The notes: generated from the sequence alone by a model not told the origin. Positions 10,594 to 22,086 are shown, counted from the stretch's first letter. The stretch: DNA of 64,000 bases from Myxocyprinus asiaticus (GCF_019703515.2 NC_059379.1:25546380-25610379), one strand, 5' to 3'. Numbers and translations: made by a program.

Positions 10594-11295
10594 TGTCAGA
10601 GTGAGTGAGACAATGACCCAATAGCAGAAGAACAGTTTAAAGGATTTATTAACAACAAATGTCAACATAAACTGTAATGGAGATTAATAGAAATCCCAGC
10701 AGTGGCTGCAGTAGCAGGAGGCGAAGAAGAAGTCTGTGTGGGTGTTGTGGCCACGCAGCAGGCAAAGGATGAGTGTGTTCGTAGACAGGTGTATGTATTG
10801 TGGAAGTCAGGAGCAGATCCGAAGGAAGAGTCCGTTGAAGCGTGGTGCAGAGGGCAAAGCCTGGATGAAGGAAAGCAGTCATATTCCCAACACGCGGGCA
10901 GGGACGAAGAATCCTCCACTGGCGATTCATGGGTGGGGAGGACAGGCATATGGCAAACTGGAAGGTAACCACACTTCCCAACATGCGGGCAGAGACAGAC
11001 AACCAACAGATACACGAGACAACACCAACTAGACAAAGAGAGCAAGGTTAGCCACTTGACAGAACAAGCAATAATCTAAGATGGTGAGGGCACACAAGGA
11101 TTAAGTAGTTAGTGCAATCAGAGTGGAACAGGTGTAGCTCACACATTAATCAGTGGCATGATCAGTGCTTCCCCCAGAATGATCAACGTTCCCATGAAAA
11201 CACTGATCATGCATACCGGCTCCACCTGCGAGACATGAGGGAGAGAGGAAAACAAAACAACAGAATAAACCGGCTAACTCACCGGAGCCATGACA
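10594..11295 (-). mobile_element. Solo LTR
   Basis: The 702-bp segment starts TGTCAGAGTG on the plus strand and ends CCATGACA, so TG...CA on either strand. It is flanked by an exact 5-bp duplication AAATG (10589-10593 and 11296-11300). Minus orientation is chosen because AATAAA (plus TTTATT at about 10649) lies near its minus-strand 3' end. There is no internal coding sequence and no second LTR nearby, so this is what LTR-LTR recombination leaves behind. Several short open frames inside are not genes. Confidence 0.82.
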
Positions 11296-11300
11296 AAATG

Positions 11301-11994
11301 TACATGATAGTAAAAGGGAAAGTGTGTATTTTAGGTGCTGTGACAAGTCAGCATTTCTTCAAAGTTTTAAAGATCTTTATCACCTTTCAACTTTTTTCAA
11401 GAAGTGCAAATAAACTATTGTCTTAGTTAATATGAGGTTGTGGAAACAAAAAGTATAATAATAATATATTATATATGTATATATAGCTGTACAAGATCAT
11501 AAAATATTGTATAAAATAGTTAGATGAAGAAAGTGTCACACAACAGGACACTGATGACAATGCTTAAAATTTCATATCAATTACTATCTGTAAATGTTTA
11601 TTTAAAAAAATCAATGAAAAAATTGGCCAGAATATGTACATATATAAATATAAACAAATATACATACATGTAAAACAAAATAAACATATCTCTTAAAGTG
11701 TAGAACTTTGCAGATATTTTGCAGATTAACTGCTCATATTTTCACTCTAAGTGAGTTTGTTGCATCTTTATATCTGCAGTGTTTTAATTCCTTCCCCAGA
11801 TTATTCTTGAGAAAAGGTGAAAAGCCCTATGCTTTGACAAGCGCTGATTCTGCAATCCTTTAAACAAAATAAACCTCAAAAACTCAAGTAATATTTTTCA
11901 TGGCTTATTTTCTGCATTTTTATCAGGCATGAGCATTATTCAGCAAGCAAAACTTCAGCCCCCTGCAGTTTGAATAAATTATGCAAATGACTAC
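11301..11994. other. AT-rich non-genic stretch
   Basis: Contains a short TA-rich run near 11460-11485. No gene or bounded repeat is seen. Confidence 0.4.
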
Positions 11995-12304
11995 TGTGGA
12001 GGCGAGGGTGTGGTTGAGCATTCGTCTGGGGAGAGGATGCGGTAAGGGTTTTCACCTAAGATGAATTGCTGGTAATTGCTTTTTCTTTGTTCACAGTGAG
12101 AGACAGGGGAAATAAAAGGGGCCAGACCTCAGAGTGAGAGATAGAGCCGAGCCTGCATGTGTGTCAGTGCAGCCATCATTTGTATTTGAGTGTATGTCTT
12201 AAGCTTCACCATTACACAGTAAAGCGAACGTGTTTGCATGTAAATAAATTAACCTTTGAGTTGGATTCGCTGTCTCCCGCTTCCTCATCCTCGAATCTGT
12301 TACA
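11995..12304 (+). repeat. 5' LTR of a second, truncated Gmr1-like element
   Basis: This 310-bp segment begins TGTGGAGGCGAGGG and ends TGTTACA, the same terminal motifs as the LTRs at 4994 and 9444. It is followed after one C by the same primer-binding site (12306, TGGTGCCGAAACCGGGGA). An AATAAAAGG box at about 12111 may be the TATA element. No partner LTR was found. Confidence 0.75.
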
Positions 12305-12343
12305 CTGGTGCCGAAACCGGGGAATATAGGAAGGATACGCTGT

Positions 12344-12936
12344 CATGGAATCGTCGCCGCTGGAGGAAGTCTTCAGGTCCCTTGCCAGCATCCACCAGGG
12401 CCAACGCCAAGCCCTCATGGAGCTTCGGAGAGAGCAGCAACAGTGCTTTGAGGTACTCCTTCGGGCCTAGGAGGAGGATCGGCGGGTGCTATGGAGCTTA
12501 GTACCTCAGAAGCAGCAGCAGCAGTGCACCCCCATGTGTTGCTCAGCAAGATGGGGCCTCAAGATGATCCGGAGGCCTAGCTTGAGTTCTTTGAGCACAC
12601 AGCCAAATCTCTGAAATAGCTGCCGAAACAGTGGGCAGTCTATCTTCTGCCACTGCTGACCGGGGAAGCCCAGATCACGGCACAACAGCTTCCGGTCGCC
12701 AACCTCCTGGACTACTTGGTGCTGAAGAAGCCCATCTTGCAATGGGTCGGCCGCAGCCCAGAAGAACACCGCCAGTGTTTCCGCTCCTTAATGCTGAGCG
12801 AGGTCAGCCGCCCGTTTGCCTTCACCCAGCAGCTCCATGACGCCAGCTGGCAGTGGGTGCTGGCCAAGGAGGACAGCGATGCCAAGGATGTTATCAACCT
12901 GGTGGTGCTGGAGCAGTTCGTCTCCCGTCTGTGCTA
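12344..12936 (+). pseudogene. Gmr1-like gag fragment, plus strand
   Basis: The frame starts MESSPLEEVFRSLASIHQ, closely paralleling the gag start at 9399. A later segment reads VLKKPILQWVGRSPEEHRQC and then FAFTQQLHDASW and VVLEQFVSRL, the SCAN-like capsid region. Stops interrupt it (a TAG after about 41 codons, others near 12580 and 12616). The sequence breaks at about 12930-12937, where it abuts a DIRS-type reverse transcriptase on the other strand. It differs from the 5-9.8 kb element, so it is a separate insertion or family. Confidence 0.75.
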
Positions 12937-13480
12937 AGAGCAACCAGTCGTCAAGGTAATTCATAACGTGAATGCCGCTCAGCCTCAGCGAAGCATTGAC
13001 ACATTTCGTGAATGTGCGACGAGCCAGGGATAAGTCGAAAGGCAGGACTTTGAAGTGGTAAGTAGTCCCCTCAAAGGCGAATCTCAGGAAGGCCTGTGAT
13101 GAGGGGCTAAGTGTACGGGAAAGTAAGCATCTCTCAGGTCGATCAATACAAACCAGTCCATAGGACAAACATTAGACAGAATTTGTTTCTGAGCAGTCAT
13201 TTTGAATGGAAACCTTGCGAGTGCTCGGTTCAAGCATCTCAGATCCAAAATGGGACATAATCATCCATCCTTTTTGGCAACTAAAAAATAGCGGCTGTGG
13301 AATCTGCTGTGGGCATCGTCTGCTGATGCCACCTGTATCGTGTCTTTTGTGAGGAGATTTAATATTTCTGAGCAGAGAATTGGCGCATCCTGCACCATTA
13401 CGGTGGAGGACATAACAGCTTTGAAACGAAGTGGCAGCCTTGCGAATAGTAGTACGTAGTCATGCTTGAGCACGTAGCTG
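12937..13480 (-). pseudogene. DIRS-type reverse transcriptase fragment
   Basis: Minus-strand frames give SRYFLVAKKDG, PILDLRCLNRALARF, LIDLRDAYF, FLRFAFEGTTYHFKVLPFDLSLARRTFTKC and HVMNYLDDWLLLAQ. This wording is characteristic of DIRS/tyrosine-recombinase retrotransposon RTs rather than gypsy. The YLDD catalytic box is intact. At least one frameshift lies between the DLRDAYF and FLRFAFEG blocks, and the fragment is cut off at 12937 right after the YLDD box. No tyrosine recombinase or RNase H is seen. Confidence 0.8.
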
Positions 13481-13760
13481 AACCTAATTTCCGGCTCACG
13501 ACAGCAGGGAAAGTGAGAGGGCTATTAGGCGATATTGAGGCGCCTAAAATATCTGCGTTGCGGCACAGTGTCAACAGCAGTACAAACAAGTATTGAAATT
13601 ACTTGTGTCAAAGTACTAACTCGTTCCCAGCTTGCAGCGGCGGGGAAAGCGAGATGGCTATTAGGTGACATTGAGACACCTAAAACTCTGTACCAATATA
13701 GACCGTCTCCTGGTGTGTTGCCAACCATAGTATAAACAGGGTGAACCATCCTGCATCACA
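13481..13760. repeat. Two tandem copies of an about 120-bp unit
   Basis: Two adjacent blocks share the order TTCCGGCTC/TTCCCAGCTTG, GGGAAAG(T/C)GAGA, GGCTATTAGG(C/T)GA, ATTGAG(G/A)C(G/A)CCTAAAA, starting near 13489 and 13622. They are diverged but clearly tandem, and lie upstream of the DIRS RT in its own orientation. Confidence 0.6.
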
Positions 13761-14089
13761 GAGGAAATGACACACTCCGTTCCCGGCTGAGCACAGCACG
13801 GTGACAGTGCCAGAGACTTGAACTCTCACTGAATAGGGAGAACATCAAGACATAATAAGCTGTTCGTGCATCTCTGGAAGAATGGCACCGGCGGCAAAAC
13901 ATGGAGGCGCGCCAACACGGTGAACACTGTTTTTTTTTTTTTTTAGCTTCAGGCATCGCTGTTTCATACCGTTTTCCCACCCACTGGGAGAAATTATGGT
14001 AAAAGTCTCAACTTTGCACGTACATGTCCACTAATGTAGCCCAGAGACACAGTATCCCTGACATAAACCACCATGAACTATTGCAGCGT

Positions 14090-14965
14090 ACCGGAGTGAG
14101 CCATCAATTGCCATGGAACAGGTGAGGCCGCTGGATATGGAGAAGAGGAGGGACGCAGGCTCAAGCTGGAGAAAATCACCCTCAAATTCTCAGTGCTCTG
14201 TGTCCCATCCTTGCTAGATACAGGAAGTTGAGGGACGGCGTCAGCTTCCTCAGAAGCAGGTCGAGAGCAAAGCATTTGAGTATTACGCGCTCGCAATAAC
14301 ACGATCAATCTCAACGAGCGCTGTGTGCCAGGCAGGGATAATGTTAGTGACATAGCACCCCTCTAATCATAAACTCAGCCGAACGTGATCGCATCGTGCG
14401 CACCGCACATCATGGCCGTGCTGGGCAGGTGAAGCCGCTTTACATGGAGAAGAGAAACGCAAGGTGCAAGCCGGTGACAAAACATACTCAAGTTCTCCGT
14501 GTTCTATATCCTGTCCTCATGCGACTCCCTTGAGTGGTCCCTCAGGAGCCGCAGGAGTATGGCGGGAGGAGAGGGAACCGGCTTTTAGAACTAAAGCAAG
14601 CGGAGAGAAAAGCGTTTCGAGTTTTTTATATGCCCACCAAAAACACAATCAAACTCGGCGAGCACTGTGTCAGCGTGGGCTCTGCTCAGGCAATCACAGC
14701 GCTTTTGTAGAACGGTCGAAGACACTTGATGTAGAGAAGAGGAGAAATGTAAGGCACGAGCTGGCGATAAATGCTCTTCAAATCTCCATGCTCTATTCCC
14801 TGTCCTCACGTGCCTCTCTCGTGCAGTTCCTCGGAAGCCGCAGAAGGAGTATAGCGGGAGGAGACGGGGATGGCGTCAGCGTTCAGAATGAAAAATGAGA
14901 CGAGAGCAAGCGTCTTTTGAAATTCATGAATTCACAGTGAACACAATTAGCCTCAACATGTGCCG
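14090..14965. repeat. Three diverged tandem copies of an about 300-bp GC-rich unit
   Basis: Units are marked by (T)GGATATGGAGAAGAGGAG near 14132, TTACATGGAGAAGAGAAACG near 14440 and TTGATGTAGAGAAGAGGAG near 14729. Each is followed at fixed distance by a CCTCATG/CCTCACG block, then GCCGCAG/CAGAAGC and AATC..CTCAACGAGCGCTGTGT-like ends. Spacing is about 305 and 290 bp. They belong to the GC-rich DIRS-associated block but do not encode a recognisable protein. Confidence 0.65.
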
Positions 14966-15449
14966 CTGTACGTAAAACATCACTCGTCCCCGCCAGACAG
15001 AGGGTTTTCATGTGCTTGTTGAAACATTTGCAAAATGCCATCTTTATAAAAACGTTGTTAAGCAAACGACTCTTACGATTGTGCACAGTGTACAAATACA
15101 CATTCACACATAATCAGGCTGTAGCGCTTATGTTACACGCATACAGAAAATCCAATATAACCCAATAATTCAAAGGATACTTTCCGTTGAAGCCCACAGG
15201 CCACAAAATAATTAGTTCATTGTGAAGCGGTGAAAACGGCGAAGATGTATCGCCCGCCCGCTGTCCCACAGGAGAGAAATTCCACACACTGCCATTCAGC
15301 GGTGAATGTAGTATTCCGTGACTCCTGGAGCACCACAGGGGTTGAAGACAACTCTGATCCACCCGCTGTGAAAGGTGCAGATCTTGATGGCGATTCTAGT
15401 AGAGAGAAATTCAGTTTTCGAGCTGAGTATGAGAGAGAGATTATCGACA

Positions 15450-15457
15450 TCCTGAAG
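15450..15457. repeat. Target-site duplication of the 15458-16853 element (left)
   Basis: TCCTGAAG; the right copy at 16854-16861 is CCCTGAAG (7 of 8 identical). Confidence 0.75.
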
Positions 15458-16853
15458 TAAGGTGACCAGATTTCTGAAATGAAAAACGGGGACATTTCTA
15501 GTTCATTGGTAAGTATGTCATTGAAATTTCATGTTACTTATCTATGAATTAAAAAAAGAGGACCATTCAGATGTTATGTATTCGACCATAGTGAATGTAG
15601 TAATGTCATGAACTATATTATATCATACTCTATTGAATATGTCTCAATGAAATTCTGATACGGAGGTAAAAGTGTAAATCATTTTTATTGTCTTCTGTTA
15701 CATATGACTTTATTCTTTTCTTCACTGTATACATTAGATGACATTGTGGCATAAAAGTGAACTAAACAAACATATATAAACAATGATTGAATATAGGAAC
15801 TGTTGCAGCTGACTCCACAGCACAGGTAAACCTGACCTTGGTCACACTCTTTGCATCTCTCTTCTTACTCTCTTCTAAAATTCCTTGTATTCTCCTCTTT
15901 TCCTTCATCTTTACCTGGAACTTTCCTAAAAGTAAGATGGTAGGCTGCTAACTTGCTTGTTGGCAAACTGGCATAGGAATTTTAAAAGAAATGAGCTCAC
16001 CTGACTACCATTTCCCTCAGTATTACAACTGAAATCATATGAAACACTTACACTATGTATTATATCAGGGCCTGAAATTCATTACTGAAGGGCTGTTTGC
16101 CCCCCTTAGATGCCTTATATTGTTGGGGATTTTTCCACTTTGTAGTCATGACACAAAGATATTCAGTATTGTATAATAATATATTATTATTATTATTACA
16201 CTATTTCACCTAACTGTTTCTATCAGTTATCTCATATGGTATATCCTATGGACCTGTTTTTCTTAATTATACCTTTTATTTTGATCAGCTCTTATGCATT
16301 ATGATGCTTCTTTTCAGTCACTTCTTTCCCAGCAAAGCGCAATGTAATCTATGCTGTAATGTGCTGACTTACATTTATTGTTGTCTTTTGCAGATACTTT
16401 ATTATACATTTCATTTATTTTCCATGTTATTAATGACATATTCTTATTTTAAATGCATTCATTTTATATAATACTTAACAATATAACTTCTTTATAACAT
16501 AGCTAGTATGTGCCTCACCTCGAAGCTGATAACGATGATAACGATGATGATGATGATTCTTTTCAATTGTGCTTGCTCCCTGGTCCAGTTCTTAATGGCA
16601 AAACTGGCAAGAACAAGTAATCAGTAAAGGATGATGTATGACTTAAAGCTGCTTTAGCGAGCAGCCCCCTCTGTTGGTCAAAATAAACAGCACATGGTAA
16701 ACCTTGGCTTCAATTGCGGCTTTCTTGTCATGTATTTTCACCTTTTTTGAACGCGCAGTAAAAACAGGGACATTTCCGGGGACAGCTCCAGTTGGGGACA
16801 GACCGTCAAAAACTAGGAATGTCCCCGGAAAATGGTGATGTCTGGTCACCCTA
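15458..16853. mobile_element. hAT-like non-autonomous element inserted in the DIRS block
   Basis: The left end reads TAAGGTGACCAGATTTCTG and the right end, on the minus strand, TAGGGTGACCAGACATCACC, so the terminal inverted repeats agree over about 14 bp. Both subterminal regions carry GGGGACATT. Near-perfect 8-bp duplications flank it. The 1.4 kb between has no transposase-like frame. Flanking sequence (GACATCCTGAAG / GAGAAAATTCTG) continues across the insertion. Confidence 0.8.
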
Positions 16854-16861
16854 CCCTGAAG

Positions 16862-17040
16862 GAGAAAATTCTGAAGAGATAGGTCACCGGCATTATATGC
16901 GCCCGCTGAAGCACGTGAGGGAGGCGGAGCACAAAGCGCTATCTGCCAATTAAAATTGCAGAGATTTTAAAGAGATTCAGAGATTGGGTACGCCTGTGGG
17001 GATAACCCTATAGTGTCAGCTATGACGCAGCATTCATGAC
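16862..17040 (-). repeat. Probable terminal part of the DIRS-type element
   Basis: This segment resumes the sequence interrupted at 15457 and is richer in CG than its surroundings. The phrase CCTATAGTGTCAGCTATGACGCAGC resembles termini of fish DIRS elements. The assignment is inferred. Confidence 0.4.
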
Positions 17041-18114
17041 TTAATTGAAAGGGAACTAACAACTCACGTTTTACCTGTCAATCAGACATGCTTGGAAGTT
17101 GTGTTCGTTACTATAGGAACAATAATAGGCTGTGGGCACGTTTTCTCAGAATCATCATTGGCCGGTAGAAAGAAAAAGAAAGAAACAAAATTGTAGCGCT
17201 CTATTTGAAATGAAAATAAGATAAATGGTTTCACGTCATACAGAATAACATTATTAAGAATAATGAATAAATAAAATCAACTCATTTTTCTGTTTTAAAT
17301 ATCCAGATTGTCAGAAACAATCCTACTTACAAAAGCACTATGTTTGAACCAAGAAAAATTTCAATTAAGCCCTATAATGAACGCGAATTGTAGTGGATTA
17401 CAGCTTGGGCCCATAGACCAGTAGGCTTGGAATGAAGACCAGGAGTTGAGGTGTCAATCAAATTAGTTGAATTTTACTGAAGACAGTTGATCGCTAAATC
17501 AAATGGCAGAAGTCAGCAGTACAAAAGCCTCTGAGTTCAAAGACAGAAGAATCACAAACAGAACACATGTCCAAAAACATCAATACGTATAGTCAGATAC
17601 AGCATCAAGTTGACGTTAATGCTATAGCTTCTAGAATTCTGATTGGTTACAAGCACAGATAACTATAGAACATTTCTGAACATGGTCATTGTGTACATCA
17701 TTTATCTCATTGATTGTTGGCATGACGCTTTAGTTCTGTATATAGGCTCCAATGGTCTGAGTCAGGTCATAGGCCACGGACAGTCTTCCCTTTATGGACA
17801 ATAGTAGGTCTCTGAGGTCCAGTTGTCCACCTCTTGACTCCTGTTCACACTTTAGTGAATTCCTGAAACAGAAATACTTTTGGAGAAACACACACAGTTT
17901 CTCCTATTCAAGGTCTTATACTACAAAGCTTCTGTTGGAGACTGGTCTTATCTTATTGGAACTCAAAACATAGAGATAATTGTACTTTCTCTCAGAGCAT
18001 TTGAAGTGGTATTCTTATTAAGCTGGCAGAAAACCTTCACAATCAATGTATGTTGTTAGGTCATGTAGACACTAGAGAAGCGGCCTAAGTGACCACTAAT
18101 TTAATTCACTCAAA

Positions 18115-18116
<2 letters not shown>
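17041..18116. other. Unassigned stretch, possibly a decayed LTR
   Basis: No gene is present. On the minus strand a TATATACAG box (plus about 17740-17748) and a downstream AGTAAAATTC resemble an LTR promoter and end region. I find no bounded TG...CA ends or duplication, so this is only a suggestion. Confidence 0.25.

Positions 18117-18176
<60 letters not shown>
18117..18176. repeat. (AT)n microsatellite
   Basis: About 30 uninterrupted AT units. Confidence 0.95.
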
Positions 18177-18179
<3 letters not shown>

Positions 18180-18454
18180 CAGGCGTCCACCCCTTCAGAA
18201 TTATAGCAACATGGAATGATATTTGCAACAAATAAATAAATCCTTCCTTTTGTACTGAGATTTCAATCTCCAGTGAAGACAACAAGAGCTAGAGGAAGAG
18301 AACAAAGAGGGAAGTTTTTACTATTTAGTGAAGAAACGTTAGTTTAGGAGTAGTTGAGAAAGGGCATGATAATATTTACATTTAGTTAGTTTATCTATGG
18401 AGTATTGCTTGATTCATTTATATTAAATGTATTGGTAACTCGTTACAATGAGGT

Positions 18455-19330
18455 TGTGTGTATACATTATATTAATAACGGTGTGTCTATTTGCACCCCG
18501 GTGTAAACAGCATCTGCCACACAGTGCAGCTATTTGCACCCCAATAGTTTGGTGGAACCACAGAAATATATGACAAACTAGCCAATAGATGTCGCTGTAC
18601 TGACGTACGGTGTAAAGATGGTGTGTGAATGTGTACTGTTGTCCTAGCAACTGTAGCTCGAGTCCATGTTTTTGTCCCACTCTTTTTCCCATACCATTTC
18701 CTTTTTACACTCTTAATATTTCCTTAAATACTACTTAAAATAATATATAAAAATGCATATAAATGTTGATTTCATCACAGTTATTTGCTCACGGTGAATG
18801 TCGAGGAGTGCAGAGAAGGGTTTGATCATTGATCGCACTCGTTCCCGTGGCTCGGCATCACTTGTGTGTAGATTGTATCACTGTATTACTAATTTTGTAG
18901 TAACCATGTTTTTTTTGGCAGAAACCATAGTTTTAATGCAAATAACCATGATGTTGTTGGTTCAGTAATATGGTGGTAGTAACCATGGTTAATTTTGTGG
19001 TTACTGTAAATTTACAAAAAATACCATGGTGAAACCATGGTTACTGTAGTAAAACCAAAAAAAAAAAAAAAAAAAAAAGAAATTATGGGAAGGTTAAGGT
19101 TAGGATTAGGGGTAGGGTTTAATGTAGTGTGTCTGTGGGACTCTAAATAAACACAGTAAACACACTGCTGTGATGCCCATACTCTATGTTAGTATTTAAA
19201 TATGGGTGCAAATAGTATCTAGCATTATTTGCACCATGGTTGGGGTGCAAATAATATCTGACACTATTTGCACTGCGGTGTAAATAGCATATACCATGGT
19301 GCAAATAGCATCTGCCTAATAATACATGTT
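18455..19330. mobile_element. MITE with long inverted ends built of GTGCAAATAG subrepeats
   Basis: The left end contains CTATTTGCACCCCGGTGTAA..CAGCATCTGCC, and the right end contains the inverse (GGTGCAAATAGCATCTGCC, CGGTGTAAATAGCAT, GGGGTGCAAATA). The two ends are therefore inverted repeats of about 100 bp, each holding several copies of one subrepeat. The interior carries ACCATGGTT palindromes (18903-19053) and a poly-A run. There is no coding sequence. Outer boundaries are approximate. Confidence 0.6.
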
Positions 19331-19822
19331 ACATGTGCATGTGTTTACATATATATCCTTAACGTAAAGTATATTAAATCATAATTTGCATCCTGCATGC
19401 ACCATTCATATTGTCTTAGGAAGTCTCACAAACGATTGTAGCTTCAAATCAAGAGGGAATAAAGGGACATTTTAGGGTCAAGTATAAGTGTAATTAGTAT
19501 GCAAACACTGAAATGAATGCTCCCCAAAGTTAGTGACCTTATGTACTGAAACACATCATGTGTAGAGGGGTGAAAGGATGGGGACAGAGGTGAGAAAGTT
19601 CAGCATAGAGGACAAGCTGCTCTGCTTTTCTGACAGCTCTGCTAGCCAAGATACATGCACACTCTCTTTCTCACTGGCTTTCTCAGTCATTTCTCCCTCT
19701 CTTTTTGGAAAAATTGAAACCAATTAGTGGGCACTAATACCAAGCATCAATGACTAAACATTAATTTAATGAAGTAGTTCATCTTGAAAATCTCAGTAAA
19801 TTCAAAACATACTATACATTCA
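19331..19822. other. Non-genic stretch
   Basis: Nothing recognised. Confidence 0.4.
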
Positions 19823-19848
19823 TGGACGAAAGTATGTGGACACCCGAA

Positions 19849-20117
19849 CACTTAACAATAAGGTTCCATTTGCTATAGTTAACAACATTTGTTGACAAGA
19901 ACTAACAATGAGCAACAATTTTACAGCATTTAATAATCTTGGTTAATGTTAATTTCATCATATACTAACACATTTCTAAAATCAAAAGTTGCATTTGTTA
20001 ACATTAGTTAATGCACTATGAATTAACATAAACTAACAATGTCATTATTGTTCATTGTTAGTTCATGATACCTAATGCATTAACTAATGTTAAGTTATTG
20101 TGAAGTGTTACCAAACC
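19849..20117. mobile_element. MITE (TAACATTAGTTAA-rich foldback)
   Basis: The start ACACTTAACAATAAGGTTCCA and the end TAAGTTATTGTGAAGTGTTACC are approximate inverted repeats. The interior has repeated GTTAACATTAGTTAATGCA and its inverse AATGCATTAACTAATGTTAA. No coding sequence. Confidence 0.6.
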
Positions 20118-20444
20118 ATAGAATTTATTCCAAATGCAGCTGTGCAGACTGATCACACTGTGAATTAAATTACAAGAAATCTCTGCTGCTGAAATCAGTC
20201 TTACCAAAATTCAAACCGCTGCCCCCAGCAGACGAATCTGGAAGTGTTGTTGAGGTGAAATTTCTGCAGAGTGGTGCGAAAAGCAAGAAGTAATTTTAGT
20301 TTTAAATGATGTAATACAGTCAACAGGGATGCATATTTTATTAACTCTACCTCCTAAACCAAACCCCAATTCTTAAGTTAGAAGCCTTTATTATATACAG
20401 TGAATTTTTTTGTTTTGTTTTGTTTTGTTTTTTGCATATCACAT

Positions 20445-20612
20445 ATGGGGTTAGAGTCAGCCATGGTATGGCACCCCTGGAGCAGATAAGGTCGAGGGCC
20501 TTGCTCAAGGGCCCAACAGTGGCATCTTGGCAGTGCTGGGGCTTAAACCCCTGACCTTCTGGTCTGTAACCCAGAGCCTTAACTGCTGAACCACCACTGC
20601 CCCTGTTATGTA
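20445..20612 (-). repeat. L2/MIR-tail-like repeat
   Basis: The pattern GGGCCTTGCTCAAGGGCCCAACAGTGGC, GGGGCTTAAACCCCTGACC, then CCTTAACTGCTGAACCACCACTGCCC matches the conserved 3' tail shared by L2-like LINEs and their SINE partners. Orientation is inferred from that tail. Confidence 0.45.
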
Positions 20613-21006
20613 AACATGATTACTTATTGGTTTCCACAGGACCAGAATCCGCACAACACAGTACCAGTTGCGCCACAGGGAAAGGTAAACAAATTTGAAC
20701 TGATGCAAAAAATGTCTGATGAGGGATGACGCTTTTCAGTTATTCAGCTAAATCATGCTGATTTCAGGGTCCATAAAGCAGCATGTCGATTTCCCGTGTG
20801 ATTATGTGCTGTAACAGCTTCCACTCTTATGTTGGAACATGGCTCTGGGGATTTGCTCCCATTTAGACACAAGAGCATCGATGAGGTCAGTCACTGAAGT
20901 TGGGTGATGGGGCCTGGCTTTCAGTTTAATGTTCAGTAAAAAAATCTAATATAAACCTGCAGCAGGTCAAAAATACTCTGGCTGATACACAAGATGACAG
21001 AACAGT

Positions 21007-21017
21007 GTGTGTGTGTG

Positions 21018-21070
<53 letters not shown>
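21007..21070. repeat. (GT)n microsatellite
   Basis: TG dinucleotide run interrupted once by GC. Confidence 0.95.
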
Positions 21071-21072
<2 letters not shown>

Positions 21073-21955
21073 CAATTTGCAGTGTGATCAAGGTCCTGAT
21101 TACAAGGATCTCTTCTGTAGCATGTGGCAGATGAGAGTATACGTGTATATGTGTGTGTATGTTTGGCTCCCCTCCAGGGATGCTGGTGGCTGATGAAGGA
21201 CAGTGCTTCTGGCTTATTGAACTGTCTGAACCACTTTCTGAAAGCCAAGACAAGATAAAGTCTTTGACTGCAATGACATTAGAGCCCACCTGCTGCCTTT
21301 AACAGGGGGTGACCAAAACCTCTGTATTCTAAAAAAAAGCTTATGTTTACACAACCCACATTCTTAAATCACTATGTGGGAGGATGCCCATTGACCATTT
21401 TAATGATTGGGATTTTTTTTTTTTTTTTCTTAACTGAAATGCTCTATTTTAAGATCAGGCACACAGTTTCCCTTTGGGAAACCAGCAACCAGCATTCTAG
21501 TTTCCAAGTTACCAAGCTATCTAATTTCCATATGCTCCAAGAAGGATCCATAATAGCCATTTAGTTGTGCACTTGCAATTTGTTGGAATGATTTCACTTA
21601 TATAGAGCTCATAGAATTATTACATCTATGATATGATGGTGATAATTGATTATGGTGTTAAACTCATTGCCATTGCTATATTTTGGGGATTTGATGAGGA
21701 ATGATTTATCTGCAAACATATTCTGCTCTGATTTGTAGTTTGCCTAAAGACATTTAAAGATTGCCTTATAAATTCTCCAAGTTCAAGATATCCTTGTATG
21801 TTGTTGAAGAAGATAACATAACTGATGTGAAATTCTGAAGCAAACTGAAGCACTGCAAAAACCATTTAAAGCAATTCACTAACATCCATTCTAGGCTTCA
21901 GGAATTTCCATGGAAACAAGGAACTGAATAGATCCTAAAATACGTTAGCATTTGT

Positions 21956-21957
<2 letters not shown>
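21071..21957. other. Non-genic stretch
   Basis: No gene or bounded repeat recognised; a poly-T run sits at 21413-21429. Confidence 0.4.
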
Positions 21958-22043
<86 letters not shown>

Positions 22044-22086
22044 ACACATACACACACACACACAACACGCACGCACGCACACACAC
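21958..22086. repeat. (CA)n microsatellite
   Basis: CACA repeat with TCAC, TACA and GCAC interruptions. Confidence 0.95.

Larger units (their letters stand above)
19823..20930. mobile_element. Decayed DNA transposon split by other repeats
   Basis: CATGGACGAAAGTATGTGGACACCC at 19826 resembles the terminus of a common fish transposon. About 900 bp on (20800-20930), TAACAGCTTCCACTCTT and GATTTGCTCCCATTTAGACACAAGAGCAT resemble its subterminal or transposase region. Between them lie a MITE (19849-20117) and an L2/SINE-tail-like repeat. I infer one old element broken by later insertions. Confidence 0.35.

Noticed and set aside
10649..11045. Overlapping minus- and plus-strand frames of 88-127 codons
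   Set aside because: They lie wholly inside the solo LTR, have no domain and begin at arbitrary codons.
13398..14898. A DIRS gag protein
   Set aside because: No long frame persists on the minus strand, and the sequence is better explained by tandem noncoding repeats.
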